From positions 17,331,699 through 17,395,698 of the forward strand of contig NC_045127.1 in the NCBI RefSeq assembly GCF_007655135.1: a DNA stretch of 64,000 nt, in the 5' to 3' direction. Shown here in pieces: positions 1 through 12,100 of the stretch; within the stretch, counting starts at the first letter, position 1; each line of letters starts with the position of its first letter. The notes beneath the pieces are model-generated. The model saw only the letters and a program-made list of their open reading frames with translations, had not been told where the DNA came from and did no database searches. The position numbers were made by a program, and so were the translations under genes. The stretch is from Punica granatum (Eukaryota; Streptophyta; Magnoliopsida; Myrtales; Lythraceae).

Positions 1-418
1 GGTTAAAGAAAGAAAAGATAGAACTTGGCATCAACCTCTATAGACAATGGCAAAAAACGAAATAAGGCTAAAGAAGTTACGAGTGCTCCACAAAGAAGCA
101 TAAGGAACAAGAAAATGATGAGAGTTCTGCCTATTTCTTTTGCAATGCTAGTGGACACATAAAGAATAAGTGCACCAAGTATCACGTCTAGCGTGCTAAG
201 AAAGGTACACTTCTCACTTTGATATGTTCTGAGATTAATTTAACTTATGTACCTAGACACACTCAGCGGATAGATTCAGGTGCCGCTATTCACGTAAGTG
301 TGCCATGCAAGGTTGCCTGAAAATGCCAAATTCCAATTGATGCCGAATGATGTATCTGTGTGGGGCAATGGCAAATCAATTTAATTTGAGGCTATAAGTA
401 CATTTATATTATTATTAA

Positions 419-434
419 GGACATGTGTTGTCTG
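419..434 (+). repeat. Left target-site duplication of SINE-1 copy 1
   Basis: GGACATGTGTTGTCTG, matched at 750-765 as GGACATGTTTTGTCTG with one mismatch. The duplicated 16 bp lies in the Copia remnant. Confidence 0.85.
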
Positions 435-749
435 ACCACCAGCACGGTGGTTTAGTGGTTAAGCATCAAGCGCTCCACTTGAACATCACGAGTTCGAATC
501 TCATTGAGGACGTAGAGCTTGCCACTATGTGGGTGTATTATGGGATGTCGGTGGCCGGCCCATAATGCTTGATCCAGTGGGCCTTGGACTTAATTCACTA
601 GTGTATTGGTGGGGCTGCGGTGACCAAGTTGGGCTAAAAGTCTCAGCGAGCTATGGCGAAAGGAACATTCCTTGGCGGTTTGGTTCCCTTAGTTGGGGCA
701 GCCACAGCGAGCTAATAACCCGAACTAACCTTTATATTAATCAAAAAAA
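435..749 (+). mobile_element. tRNA-derived SINE-1, copy 1
   Basis: A 315-bp retroposon with a tRNA-like head: an A-box-like stretch (GGTTTAGTGGTTAAGC, about 449-464) and a B box (GTTCGAATC, 492-500). It ends in a short A-rich tail (TTAATCAAAAAAA). Its B box fits an internal RNA polymerase III promoter. A second copy of the same length lies at 16160-16474. Flanked by 16-bp target duplications, and inserted in the decayed Copia gene. A 165-residue open frame spanning its body and tail is accidental. Not a functional tRNA, since no cloverleaf can be closed after the B box. Confidence 0.85.
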
Positions 750-2510
750 GGACATGTTTTGTCTGCAGTCGAAAAAGACTAATGTTATATCATTTTCTAG
801 ACGAAATTTAATTTATGTTTCAGTATTGGACAAATATGGTTATCCTTGTTCTTTTAGAAATAGCAACTTCATTCTCTTTCTCTATTCAGATGTTATTAGT
901 ACCAGCTCTTTATTTGGTTCTAATAACCTATATTTGCTTATTATTATTGCCTCATATAATGAGACCTTAGATGTAAGTTCGCATGGTATGAAGCGTAAAT
1001 TAACTGATGAGAGTTTCGTTAAGTAATGGTACAAGCGCTTAGGTCATATATCCAAACAATGGATACAAGCTTGTGTCAGGTGGAATTCTTGATCTCCGTG
1101 ATCTAGCGGACTTTGAAATATGCATTGAGTGTATAAAGGGAAAACATACAAACATAAGGTTATTAGGTGCTGATCGGAGTTCATATGTCTTAGAAATCAT
1201 TCATATGGATATTTGTGGACCTTTCCCTATGGTTTCTTGAAATGATCAACAATGTTTAATTTCGTTCATAGACGACTGCTTTCACTATTTAGGTGATTAG
1301 TATCTAAGATTTTTTGCTAAATCCTTAGAAGAATACGGTATTATCTCATAGTACACAATGTCAAGAAGTCCCAGCATCAATGGCGTTATTGAGAGACGAA
1401 GCAAAACTTTTAAGGATATGGTGAGGAGCACGATTAATCATTCTACCTTACAATAATCCCTCTGGAGAGAGGCACTAAAAGTTGCAACTTGCTTACTTAA
1501 TATAATGCCAACTAAGGTAGCATCAAAATCCCTATATGAACTATGGATGAGCAAGAATCCCAGTTTACAACATTTATGTATTTGGGGTTCTTCAGCTAAG
1601 GCAAGGCCAAATAGGCCAAATGAAACAAACTGGACACGAGCGATAAATTACAATTTTGTTGGCTACTCCGGAAGATATAAAGGTTACAAATTTTACGATC
1701 TCCATAACTAAGTGATTATTTGAGATGAAGAATGTCCGATTTTTTGAGGATGTTAAACTTGAGGGAAATAAGGTTAACGGTGTTGCCATTGAAGAGGAAT
1801 TTGGTTTTCTTACTGTAGTTGTTGCTGTTTCTGATGTTGATCAAACAACAAATTCGGAACAACGAAACAACATTAAAGTACTCCCTATTCAGCCTTAAGA
1901 GACTACTCCGGAAGACCAAATTCAACAACCTCAAAAATAGGTGCAACTTGAAAATTTTGTGTCAGGAGACCCAAAGAAGATGGTTTGCAATTAAGGAATT
2001 TCCTTTTATGGGCAAAAGTAGGCATCTCGTTAATGGTGTTATAAATTTCATCAAGTTATTATTATCTCATTTGGTTTTGAGATAAATGCGGTTGATGAAT
2101 ATAGATTTAGTGCGAGTAAATATACTTGGATGGAAGATTGCAAATCAAAAGATACCCTTGTTACTATAGAAGATAAATTAAATATTAGCCTATGCCTCAA
2201 GAATAAGTTTGCACGGAAACAATTGTAGCAGATTTCCTATGCATTTGCAGTGGGATTCTAGTACATGCACAAGTGTGTGCGCGTCCGACCATTGCATACA
2301 TAGTTGCCATGTTTAGGAGGTATTTAAGCAATTTTGGTGGGGATCATTGGAAAGCAGCCAAGCAGGTTTACATTATTTACAAAGAAAAAAGTACTTTATG
2401 CTCACTATCAAATATATATTAGTTAGAAATCATTAAGTATTTTTATTCTAATGAATGTCGAAACAATTTAAGATCCATATCTAGCTGTGTTTATCTATTG
2501 GCTGGAGATA

Positions 2511-3220
2511 GGGGTGTAAGTAGAAGTTCGAAAAATCGGAAAACTTGAACCTAACCGAATCGACAAAAACCAAACCCAAAAAATCTAATGACCATTTTGG
2601 ACAGGCTTTAGGGGTAGGGAAAAACTGAATCGAAAAAATCAGGGATAGACCAACCTGACGGTACCCGGGCCTGCCTAGTTAATATACATATATATATATA
2701 TATTAAATACATTTTTAACTTAATTTTAATTCTAAAATTATATGCCAAATTTCGAACTTCCAAGCACTAGCCATCGTTCTTCTCAGTTCCTCTCCAGACT
2801 CCTCAACCGTCTTCGCCTCCTCTGCTCTCCAGTCTCCTCCACTGTTTCTGATTCTCCGGCCTCAATCCTTGGTCCATCTCGTTGTCGACTTTTAAGTTCG
2901 TTGTATTGACTTGTAGTGGATTATGTTATCAATGTGATGTTTGGACTTGTTAATTGCTTTGTAGATATTTTGAACCTTTGTATTGACTCTCTTTGGAAGT
3001 TGTAAGATTGGCCGTTGTATTTAACATTTGGACTTAATAGTGCTTAAGACATAGTCTTTTTATTTTTTCGGTCCCCGAAAAATTGAAGTTATGCTTGGTC
3101 CTTTTTTTTTTTACCATCAAATGGTTTTAGGGTGGTTTTTTTGTTCTTAAAAAACCAGTTCGAACTAAATAGGGACCGGAAAATTTTCCTAAAAACCACC
3201 CGTACCCACCCATTTACACC
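2511..3220. mobile_element. Small non-autonomous TIR element in Copia remnant
   Basis: Starts GGGGTGTAAGT and ends CCATTTACACC, a short imperfect terminal inverted repeat. Copia sequence resumes at once on the right (TGGAAGAGTATTAACC reads WKSIN). ATA stands on both sides (2508-2510, 3221-3223), but no convincing 8-bp duplication is seen, so hAT membership is a guess from the TIR. The interior has no transposase; it carries a TA run (about 2683-2704). Confidence 0.5.
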
Positions 3221-3705
3221 ATACCTGGAAGAGTATTAACCAAATGCTTACCACTACTTCAATGATGGAGGCATAGTTTATAATTGTTATGCAGTATCTA
3301 TTTATGGAATATAATTGCGAAGTTTTGTTACTAGGCTGCAAATTATATATAGTGTTGAAAGACCACTAAAGTTACTATGTGACAATAAGTTGACAGTCTT
3401 GTATTCCAACAACTAAAGTTGTTAAAAATAGCATTCAGAGTGGACAATAATCTATGGAACATATATGTACGACTTCCATGATTGTGGATTCGCTCACTAA
3501 AGGTTTTCCACCCACAGTCTTTCATGAGCATGTTGCTCATATGAGTGTTATTTGCGAGGACACTACGGTTAGTGAGAGGTTGTACTTTGACTCTATTCGT
3601 TTGTAGTAGTACATAATGGGTAATTTCTACAGTTTATACGCAATACAGTTTATGATTCACCCATTATGGATTAAGTACTTTAGATCTCACTAAGGAATAC
3701 AGTGG

Positions 3706-3719
3706 GCTAGTGGGAAATA
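3706..3719 (+). other. Polypurine tract of decayed Copia element
   Basis: A purine-rich stretch (CTAGTGGGAAAT) sits just before the LTR start and after the RNase H remnant. In LTR retrotransposons this primes plus-strand DNA synthesis. The exact boundary is uncertain by a few bases because the LTR start is eroded. Confidence 0.55.
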
Positions 3720-4431
3720 TGTATGCCCAAATCACATTACATGTAATTTCCATACTGCTCACCCATATTTGATCTATGTCGTTGAATACATTGATATACG
3801 TGATCATTGATGAGTCTGGTGAAAATATATATGTGATGAAAATCGCTTTGGTCCTATGTTGATATGTTCAACGGATCAGACTGTTAGAGATGTCTGGTAA
3901 AGATAGCAATTAAGAGCATGCCTAAGGCATTGTAATACATAACTGTGCGGTGATATATATGTCAGCCTAACTGGGAAATTATTGGATTTTATTCAATAAT
4001 GTAGTCCAACCTAAATAATCATTAGTTATGTATTATGTGCTATATTTGTTATTGGTCCGATTAAGTGATCTACTAAGGTTTTAAATAATGGACCTTAATG
4101 ACATTTTGGTAGAGTATTGGGCCTAAAGTGCAGATAAAATAAGGTAATCTTTGATTCTAAGATGGACAAAATTAGAAATTATAATAACCTTGGGCACTTA
4201 GATGCAATTGAGGGGTAATGGTCTTTGAGTCATACATTAAATAGACTGCTTTTCTGAGGCCCCACTACTTAGACAGAGAAACAACCCATGTTATAACATA
4301 TTGACTTGGAAGATCATAAAACCCCGTCTCTTGCTTCCGCAATTAATTTAGGTATGCTTCCGATTACTAAATTGATTCGATGTTGGTAGCATGTGAGATT
4401 TTTGGGTTTCAGGATCGTAAAATTTCTAACA
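3720..4431 (+). repeat. 3' LTR of decayed Copia element
   Basis: Begins TGTATGCCC and ends TTTCTAACA, the usual form of plant Copia LTRs, directly after the polypurine tract. About 712 bp. Its partner 5' LTR is outside the window, so age cannot be estimated. Confidence 0.65.
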
Positions 4432-4620
4432 AGCTGTTCCCGAATCTATCTATAATATATAATTGCAAAATGGAGAGTGAATATTAACGTTGTCGTTCCA
4501 AGGAGAGAGAGATGATTAACAAGGTCATTTCAAGTGTCAAACGCTTAGCTCACCATTGTGTTACCTTTCATTTACTTATGGAGCTAACTCGACCAACAAG
4601 GCAAAGACAAGAAATAAATT

Positions 4621-5125
4621 TAATAATAATTGTCCAAACTTCCATGCTCAATCTTTAACTAAAAAATGAAATAAAAGAGAAGCCTCTAAATTCTCTTACA
4701 AAGCGAAACTAAAAGAACAAATTCAATAATAATTGTCCAAACTCCTTTTTCCATCTTTGACCGAGACAAAAAAAAGGCCGCCTCTAAAAAGAAACAAGGC
4801 TTATTAACGTGGGTTAATACAAGTGGTTCAGCACTTATTCCCCTTAAGCAAGGTCTCGAGTTCGAGTCGTGTGATTGAAGAAAATTCACGCTGTAAGAGC
4901 TTTACCTCTTAGTGGGCTAACCCAACTCCACTAGATTAGTCTGGTCCAATTGGACTTCCGGATATCATGATGCACATCGAAAAAAAAGATACAAGGCTTC
5001 TCTTACAAATCAAAACTAAAAGAATAAAAATCAATAATAATTGTTCAAACTCCTATTTTCATCTTTGAATAGACAAAGAAAAAAGGGCCATCTCTTGAGA
5101 GAAATAAGGCTTCTCTTGCAATTTG
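4621..5125 (+). repeat. Three ~107-bp tandem units, one split by a SINE
   Basis: The start motif AATAATAATTGTYCAAACT recurs at about 4621, 4725 and 5032. Units share a middle with AAGGC, CTCTTACAAA and AACTAAAAGAA. The spacing is about 104 bp, and about 110 bp after removing the SINE and its target duplication from the second unit. No coding sense is seen. Confidence 0.7.
4803..4987 (+). mobile_element. tRNA-derived SINE-2
   Basis: A 185-bp retroposon with a B box (GTTCGAGTC, 4860-4868) and a run of A's at its 3' end. Flanking 12-bp duplications are GAAACAAGGCTT (4791-4802) and GATACAAGGCTT (4988-4999), one mismatch. It sits inside a tandem unit whose sequence resumes after it. It differs in sequence from SINE-1 and SINE-3. 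Confidence 0.75.
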
Positions 5126-5639
5126 AAATTGTAAAAGATAATTTAAATTTTATGATTTTACATCTTTTACTTAATAATGAATCGTTCGAAAAAATTACAT
5201 GTTTCACATATCATAAATTACATTTAAAATCATATTTGAAAAAAAAATATAATAATAAAGATTTTAAAATGATTAATATTCTATACATAGTTCATAGGTT
5301 CTTTATAAATAACTACCATTAATTTGATGAAAAAAGTAAAAACTGTTGTAGAAGAATTTACACATAAAAAATATAAATGCATGTTTCAAAGTAAAATACA
5401 GTAATAAAAATATTAAGTGAATCGCATAATGTATGGGATAAATTTATATTGTCATTTTAACTTCCTTAATTTCTATTAAAATAAATTGAATCGTTTTATT
5501 TAACCATCAACTTGCAAATTATCAAAACCTAAGTTCTACAACCATAAACTAATTAATATTTCTAACGATGTTATTTTTCATGAGTAATAATCTCGCGCGC
5601 AATGCGCAGGTGGGATGGTTGGTATCATTTGACATGTAA
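5126..5639. other. AT-rich stretch, nothing recognised
   Basis: About 500 bp of AT-rich sequence between the tandem units and the MULE. A 93-residue frame (5041-5322) is lysine, asparagine and leucine rich, as expected by chance here. I see no domain, RNA gene or repeat. Confidence 0.4.
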
Positions 5640-5649
5640 AATTATGAAC

Positions 5650-5821
5650 GACAAAATTGACAATTTGGTCCGTGAAAGATACACCTCACTGCAAGTTGAT
5701 CCCTTACGCATATTGTGTGTACAAGTTGGTCCGAACGTTGCAAACGTTTGTACCATTTAGTCCTTCCGTTCGAAAAATGGGAGGTCCCTGTCGGGAAGTG
5801 CTCAGACGGCCGTTAATTGGC
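5650..5821 (+). repeat. Left TIR of MULE
   Basis: Pairs as an inverted repeat with 7547-7718. MULE TIRs bind the transposase and often carry promoter activity. Confidence 0.85.
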
Positions 5822-6019
5822 AAAATTGGTCGTCCTTGAAGTCAAACCCTGCAAAACGAAAAACAAAATCATATTATCCCCAAATCGGTGCTTCCCGCGG
5901 TGTCCCTGAAACCCTAATTGAACCACCTGATTAGACTCAAATCATCAAATTCGACCAAACGCCTCAATATTTCTGCAATTGAGAGTGTCGACTGTGATCT
6001 TCCGGAGTTTCATTCGTGA

Positions 6020-6421
6020 TTGTGGTCGTTTCTTGGTGAGAAGCACTTGGGATTATTGCTGCGGGAGTTGGCAGAAAGGATGTTGATTTGGGTGGCATAT
6101 GGGGACCAGGTCAGTACATTTATCTTAATTTTTTCAACTGCTGTGTTGATGAAAGTGATTAAGGCATTGTTTTTTATGAATGTCATCCCAAAAAGGTGGT
6201 CGATTTTGTCTGTGGAGGGAAGAGTGCTGAATGGGATTGGTTTTGAGTGTTGTAACAAATTTTATATTTGTCTGCAGGAGTGTGGAATGAGCAATTTAGA
6301 TCATATGTTCTATGTGCATTGGAGGAAGCAAAGTGTTCTATATGAGAGGGGAACAGAGTTTTCTGTTTTAGCTAATTCTCTTTCTGCTTCAGTTTATTGC
6401 TTGGTTATTGATGGTTATTGA
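6020..6421 (+). other. Possible captured gene fragment inside the MULE
   Basis: An open frame of 133 residues crosses a possible 5' splice site near 6112 and acceptor near 6276, so it is probably not read through. An overlapping frame around 6038-6105 reads DCGRFLVRS ... QKGC, weakly like the start of a GRF-type zinc finger, but it hits a stop. I treat this as a fragment without a proven function. Confidence 0.25.
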
Positions 6422-6892
6422 TGATGTTTCTCTGTGTGGATCGGTACATGCCCATATCTTTTTACAGTGGTTTAGGTTGGATATGTATGTATATATATTT
6501 CTTTAAAAATACTTGAGACTTTTCTCCTCTAACTATATTTTTTCATGGTTTATTCTGTGACTAATGAATCTAGAAACTTTATTAGAGGATTGTGCTATAC
6601 TGTAATGTGCAGAATTTTTCCTGTGATTGGGATGGCTAGAAACAATTGTAGAAGGATCTGAATGACTATTGTTCGTTCATTTCAAATTTTCAAACTATAA
6701 AAATATTTGAACTTTGCTCCCCACTGATTTGATTTGTTGGATCAACCAGTTATATCTTCACTGATTTGTCTTCACTGTTGCAAGCTGAATTATTAGGTTT
6801 GTACTTATTGAATTGTTTGGTTTTCTGTTAATGTTGTTGTTCTGTAGCTGGGTGCTTTGTTAATGTTGTTGTTATGTAGTTGGGGGTTCTCG

Positions 6893-7130
6893 GGTCTAGT
6901 GATGCAGATGGCTTGAAGCTGCTGGGGGTTCTCTTGTTCTTGTTCTGCAGCTAAGGTCTGTTTCTTTTCTGTTTTTTCTGGGGGTTTCTGCATGTTTCTG
7001 TTGTACTGGGGGTTCTGTTGTTGTTGTTGTTCTGCAGCTGGGGGCTCTCGGGTTTGGTGATGCCGATGGCTTGAAGCTGTTGGGGATTCTCTTGTTCTTG
7101 TTTTGTATCTGGGGTCTGTTTCTTTTCTGT
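6893..7130 (+). repeat. ~155-bp imperfect internal duplication in the MULE
   Basis: The block starting CTCGGGTCTAGTGATGC at 6893 is repeated from about 7047 (CTCGGGTTTGGTGATGC). Both contain GGCTTGAAGCTG and GTCTGTTTCTTTTCTG. The whole stretch is rich in TG and CTG, so the long frames across it are not good evidence for coding. Confidence 0.6.
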
Positions 7131-7546
7131 TTCTGCAGGGAGATTTGTGTGTGTTCCTGCTGTTATGGGGTTCTCGAGTTTGTGTTTCTGTTGTGCTGGG
7201 GGTTGTTGGCTTTGTTGTTCTGCAGATGGGGAATACCGATTTTGGTTATCTGAAGGTTGTAGTTGAAGATCAAGCTAAGGATGTCTGTTTTTTCTGTTTC
7301 TGCTGGAGGTTTCTGCGTGTTTCTGTTGTGTTAGGGGTTCTCGGGTTTGGCATTTTTGGGGTGAAATGTGTTCTTCGAGTCCAATGTGGGGGATTTGTTT
7401 TAGGGTTTTCTGTTCAAATCAGGGAAAGGAAGGAAGGAAGGAAGAAAGGAAGGAGTAAAATCAAATGTGTTTTGGGGTTTTCTCTTTGCATTTATGTTCT
7501 TCTACCGTATAGCCAGTGAGGGAATTCAAGAGGAGGAGGTCACAGT

Positions 7547-7718
7547 GCCAATTAACGGCCGTCTGAGCACTTCCCATCAGGGACCTCCCATTTTTCTAAC
7601 GGAAGAACTAAATGGTTCAAACGTTTGCAACATTCGGACCAACTTGTACACATAATATGCGTAAGGGATCAACTTGCAGTGAGGTGTATCTTTCAGGGAC
7701 CAAATTGTCAATTTTGTC
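7547..7718 (-). repeat. Right TIR of MULE
   Basis: Inverted partner of 5650-5821; ends CAATTTTGTC against the 10-bp duplication AATTATGAAC. Confidence 0.85.
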
Positions 7719-7728
7719 AATTATGAAC

Positions 7729-8390
7729 TTACTAATGGAAGAAATTCTCAATCTCCTTTATGACATGGAAATGATAATATACTATATTAATGGTAATAAT
7801 CTTTTTTGGTTGCTTTGTCGAGCCGAATGTCCTCGTAGAATAGTACAACGACCATTAAGGGCCTTTCGAGTTTGGACAGATGGATGGTATATAGATAGAT
7901 ATATCGTGAAAGTAAGGACTCGGGGTTTTTGGGGTAGAGGATCGACAACTCTAGTACCAATCCGAAAATTGTCGTGGACTCGCCAAATCGTGGATATCCA
8001 GTGCCAGCTTCATTCCCATAAATATGTTCATGCGAATCAGGCAGCAAAACTAGTCACCGGACCTTAGTAAGTCTTAACAAACAAAAGGTCCTTCGAGATT
8101 ATTCCTATCAGGTTCTTAAAGATGCGATTATGCAATCTCGTGAAAATTTACCCAACTAGATGTACACGCAATTGGGCTTCTATTTAAGTGAAATTCGAAC
8201 TTTCCAGCGAGAATCTTCCCATTTTACCTCGGCCCAAGGTTCCTATGTTGGCTTAATTGATCTTGAATTAGTAAAAACCTATTTGACTTTCGAATATCAC
8301 GTGAAACATAAAAAAAGAAAAAAAATTGCTGCTTCACAGGTTTGATATGCTTGTGGGCCGAGTCCTATCTAATGGGCCGTAGGTCTCAAG
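7729..8390. other. Unrecognised single-copy-looking stretch
   Basis: About 660 bp with open frames (7612-8067, 8160-8345) that match nothing I recognise. Codon use is not clearly coding. A run of A's near 8312-8330 follows. Could be an old element remnant. Confidence 0.25.
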
Positions 8391-8397
8391 AATGTAA

Positions 8398-8664
8398 GCT
8401 CCGTTTGATTTCGTAATTAGATTTTAAAATTTTAATTTTAACTTTAACTTTATTCACTATACAACAAAAATTAACTCTTCAAAGTAAAAAAGTTAGGCCC
8501 TATACATAAACCCACATACAACTCTATTATACTCAATTCAATTTTTAATACTAAATTCTTTCAACTATTCATCACACTTTTTTTTTTCATAATTCAATAA
8601 TACAATCATTACAACTCAATTAAAATCAAAACTCAACTCAACTCCAAAATCAAACACACTTTAT
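8398..8664. mobile_element. Putative MITE, copy 1
   Basis: AT-rich stretch of about 265 bp bounded by CTCCGTTTGATTTCG and its near inverse CCAAAATCAAACAC. It shares the motif TTTTAACTTTAACTTTA with the element at 17645-17842. No coding capacity. Target duplication not resolved. Confidence 0.5.
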
Positions 8665-9179
8665 CTTGCTTTATTTTGTTTGCTCTTTTTTGTTCTAATT
8701 AATTATCCTATGTATTTATTTATAGTAGTGGCAGAGAGCACGTGCGTTGCATTACACATGCTTCGACTCTAGGGTTGCAGTGTAGTAAATATTTATAATG
8801 TAGGCACAAACTCCACACATTATAATTGAATTGTGCATAGATGTTTCAGTACAATTATTCCGTGCCTAGTCTAAAAAATCAGCATGTATCTTAATTAGTG
8901 AACAAAATATAGCTAATACTTGCGTGGCCAATCTCAATTCGGTGAATTATTCTTTAGTTTCATCGAGTTTTCCTATGGACCGAGGGAAGACTTGTGTATA
9001 GTAATAAAAACGAAGCAAGGATATTCAACTGTTGATTCTATATTAGTAGCAAAGACAAATATTCGTTGAGGTACATTTCAGATGGCAACAAAAGATCGAT
9101 GCCCAAAAAGTCAAACTGATAATCGTGTATATATGGATAATATATATAGAGAAATAAATGACAATGCAGAATATGTGAT
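8665..9179. other. No feature recognised
   Basis: About 500 bp, AT-rich, between the MITE and LTR-A. I see no frame, repeat or RNA gene worth naming. Confidence 0.4.
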
Positions 9180-12100
9180 AATCGTCATTTTTCCAATTTA
9201 TTACTTTTTTTTAATAATAATAAATTATGATAATAATAATAATAAATAAATAAATAAATAATATTAATTTTTTAAAAAAATTTGGGCAGGCCGGGCAGTG
9301 CTGACCAGCTGCCCGTGATCCAGCCGACCCTAATTAAAAAAAAAAAAGGGTCCGGGCAGGCCAGGCAGCGCTCACCGGCTGCCCGCGATCCCCGCCGGCC
9401 CAGAGATCCCCAAATCGCGAATTTCCGCGATTTTCTCCAAATCGGCCGAAATCTTAACGGAAAAGGGGAAGAAATTGCAATTAAATGGACAGAAAAACAA
9501 TTCGGGTAGAGACGAACAAGACCCAGCAAGAGAAAACGAAAAATTTTCCTTCGATTTGGTCGATTAGAGGATCGATTGATTTCGGAAACTCTCGCCGAAA
9601 AATGCGATTTTCCCCTCGATTCCGGCCGTTTCGACCCTAGTGAAGTCCAAATCGGACACCGCGCAACCCAAGCGGTGCCCAGAGCCATCTCCCGCGTCCA
9701 TTCCGGCCCTCACCGCAGCGTCCAGGGGCGAGAACCACCGCCCGCAGCCCCGTTGCCGCCGTTTCCGGCGATTCCGACCGCTCGCCGACTAACGGGCCTC
9801 GGCCCAGTTCACTTTCTTCGCAGGTCCAGCCCAGAAGTTCGGCCCAAATCATTCGGCCCAACAGGCTCCAGTTCGGCCCAGCGCTCTTCCGGGCGGTTTC
9901 TCCTTCGGGCGGGCGATTCGATCAGACCCGACCCGATCAATCCAGCGATTTTTTTTTACAGAGAAGCCCCTCAACTTTCCGGATTAGGTAAATTTTCGAC
10001 TTAGTGGCATGATTAGGGCTCCTTTCCTAAATATTATTGCTTGCTTGATGGATATAATGTGAAATGAGTGTTCTTGGGTCGCGTGGGTGATCGGATTTGT
10101 CCCAAATTCGATTTTATGAACTTTCTGTTTTGTCACATTTCAATCCAGAGGACGCATTTTATTTTTTTAAGATCTGCCCCGAATTTAAAAATTATTTTTA
10201 ATCAAGTCCCGGTCATTTTACTATTTTCCAATCAGTCCTTGGATTTTTCATAATTTTTCTAAACATCCCAAGGAACTTTCCAAATTGTTTCAGTTTAGTC
10301 CCGAGACCATTTTTCACCCTTTTCAGATCTGCCCAGAATTTCAAAAATTCTTTTCAGTCAAGTCCCAGTCATTTTACTATTTTCCAATTAGCCCTTGAAT
10401 TCCTAGAATTTTTCAAGCATCCCAAGGAACTTTCCAAGTTGTTTCAGTTTAGTCCTGGGGTATTTTTTTTTATTTTCAGATCAGTCCAGATTTTCAACTT
10501 CATTTCAAATAAGTCCTAGGACATTTTCAGTAATTTTTACACAGTCCCCAATTTTTTAGAATTTTCAAATCAGTCCCCAATTTCTTCAGAATTTTCAAAT
10601 CGATCCCCGAAACTTCATTCGAATTTTCAAATCAGTCCCTGCTCTTTTAAAATCGTTCAATTCAGTCCCCTGGACATTTTCTAAAAATATCCGACCCTTT
10701 CCTACTTGGATCACCCACCGACAATGTATGTGCCCCATTTAAATATTTTATTTTTTGTAATTATATACAATGTGATCATGTCGGAAATTAGAGTTTATCG
10801 GGTGGTTAACTAATGGCTATCTCGACGATTTGAAATCCGTAGACTAAAGCATTCGGCAAATTTCTAATTAACTTAAAATTTTACATACGAGATAATTGGG
10901 ACGTTAAATTTGGCTAAATTAAATCACTTGACTCTTTTAAATGAATTGTACGAACTGATTAATAATCTGTAATCGCGTCGACAGTTCAAGAACTGTTAGT
11001 CACTCCCTTTTTAAATTCACAATTTCAAAAGCATTGAGATACGTGCCACGCAATCTTGATTTTTCATACACACACATATTTTTTTTCGATTCAAGGGACA
11101 TGACTATCGGTTCTTGTCCTGCCGTCACTCTAGTATAGGTTGTCTTTAGAACGGGTTAAAATATGGAAAAACAACTTAATCTCAAACTCGGCTTAAATCA
11201 AACATGGGCAATAGTCAAATAAAGGGTTAGGTATTGGGTTTTAGGTGAAAATACTCTTAATCTGTAAAAAGCCATATTGTCACGATACAGAAGAATCTAA
11301 AAACAACCCACACATTCGAGACTTGACTATGGACATCATGTCTGTCGGGTCTGTTAAAATGATGCCGAATGCTACATGCCCTATCTATCACTCATTTTGT
11401 TTGTTTTAATGTAGGATTTGTATGCCAAGATATCTCGATTAATAATTAGTTAATTCACGTAAATTCGGCGATAACAAGAAACCCCATTGTTTGTTTATTT
11501 GAGCTTGCTTGTTACATTTTTTTTGCACTTGATTGTTATGCGGATCGAGCCCGATCTTTTAGGACTCGATTCACACTGGGTCCAACGCCCATAATCGTCG
11601 ACCACGGGGTCCAATACCCCCATACACCGAGTGCGCATTTAATTTAATTTTCGGTCTTTTCCAAAACTATACGGTGATCATGAGTGAAATCATGGCCAAA
11701 TGCGAACCGACCGGGATTTAGTCATTGTAGCTTGTCTTTTATTTATTTGAAAGAACAATGTAAGGTTTTATATTATACATATATTCATGTAAAATCCCGG
11801 TCGGAGAGTGGACGGTCAGAGTGTTTCTTCGAATTTACGGAGTCAAAACGCATAAGATGAACGAAACTTAATTAAGCGGTATTTAAATTAAAATGGCAAG
11901 CCTAGATAAGCTAGAGTATCGAAAGGGCGTGTAGGATATAGGCCCACACGTAATAGAATTCCCGAATTCGGAATTTTCGGTTCTGTACAGACTATTGCCT
12001 TAGCATTTTAGGTGTACCCCGTACCCTTAGACCTGGGTAACTTGCCGGCCTTCGACCTTCGGGTCGTAAAATGGCAAGTGACGACTCCTTCTCACGTGCA

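Larger units (their letters stand above)
1..3719 (+). pseudogene. Decayed Ty1/Copia gag-pol, 3' part of element
   Basis: Remains of a Copia polyprotein, broken by many stops, frameshifts and two insertions. In order I can read: a degraded zinc knuckle (FFCNASGHIKNKC, about 136-172), a protease DSGA motif (about 265-280), the GAG-pre-integrase motif (KWYKRLGHIS, about 1023-1052), integrase core (HMDICGPFP, about 1202-1230; NGVIERRSKTFKDMV, about 1380-1425), reverse transcriptase pieces (2045-2130) and the RT end (ISYAFAVGF, about 2231). RNase H and the C-terminal VDSLTKG motif follow the TIR insertion (about 3225-3600). It would have encoded gag, protease, integrase, RT and RNase H in that order, which is diagnostic of Copia. 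It cannot make protein now. Its 5' LTR lies outside the window. Confidence 0.85.
5650..7718. mobile_element. Mutator-like element (MULE), non-autonomous
   Basis: Long terminal inverted repeats of 172 bp (5650-5821 and 7547-7718) with about eight mismatches by eye, starting GACAAAATTGACAATTTGG. The element is flanked by AATTATGAAC on both sides (5640-5649, 7719-7728). Long TIRs with a 9-10-bp target duplication are the hallmark of Mutator-like elements. No MURA-type transposase is present. The interior (5822-7546) has gene-like structure: a possible exon ending at a GT near 6112 and an acceptor (TTTGTCTGCAG) near 6276, and an internal repeat of ~155 bp. It may hold captured sequence (Pack-MULE), but I cannot name a parent gene. 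Confidence 0.85.

Noticed and set aside
529..1026. 165-residue frame as a gene
   Set aside because: It crosses from SINE-1 through its target duplication into broken Copia sequence.
7729..8345. Organelle DNA insertion
   Set aside because: I considered plastid or mitochondrial origin because of the compact open frames, but I recognise no organelle gene in either strand.
9272..10004. Overlapping GC-rich frames of 138 and 142 residues as genes
   Set aside because: The same DNA recurs in all three LTR-A copies; it is the 5' part of the LTR, and the frames are not conserved between copies.
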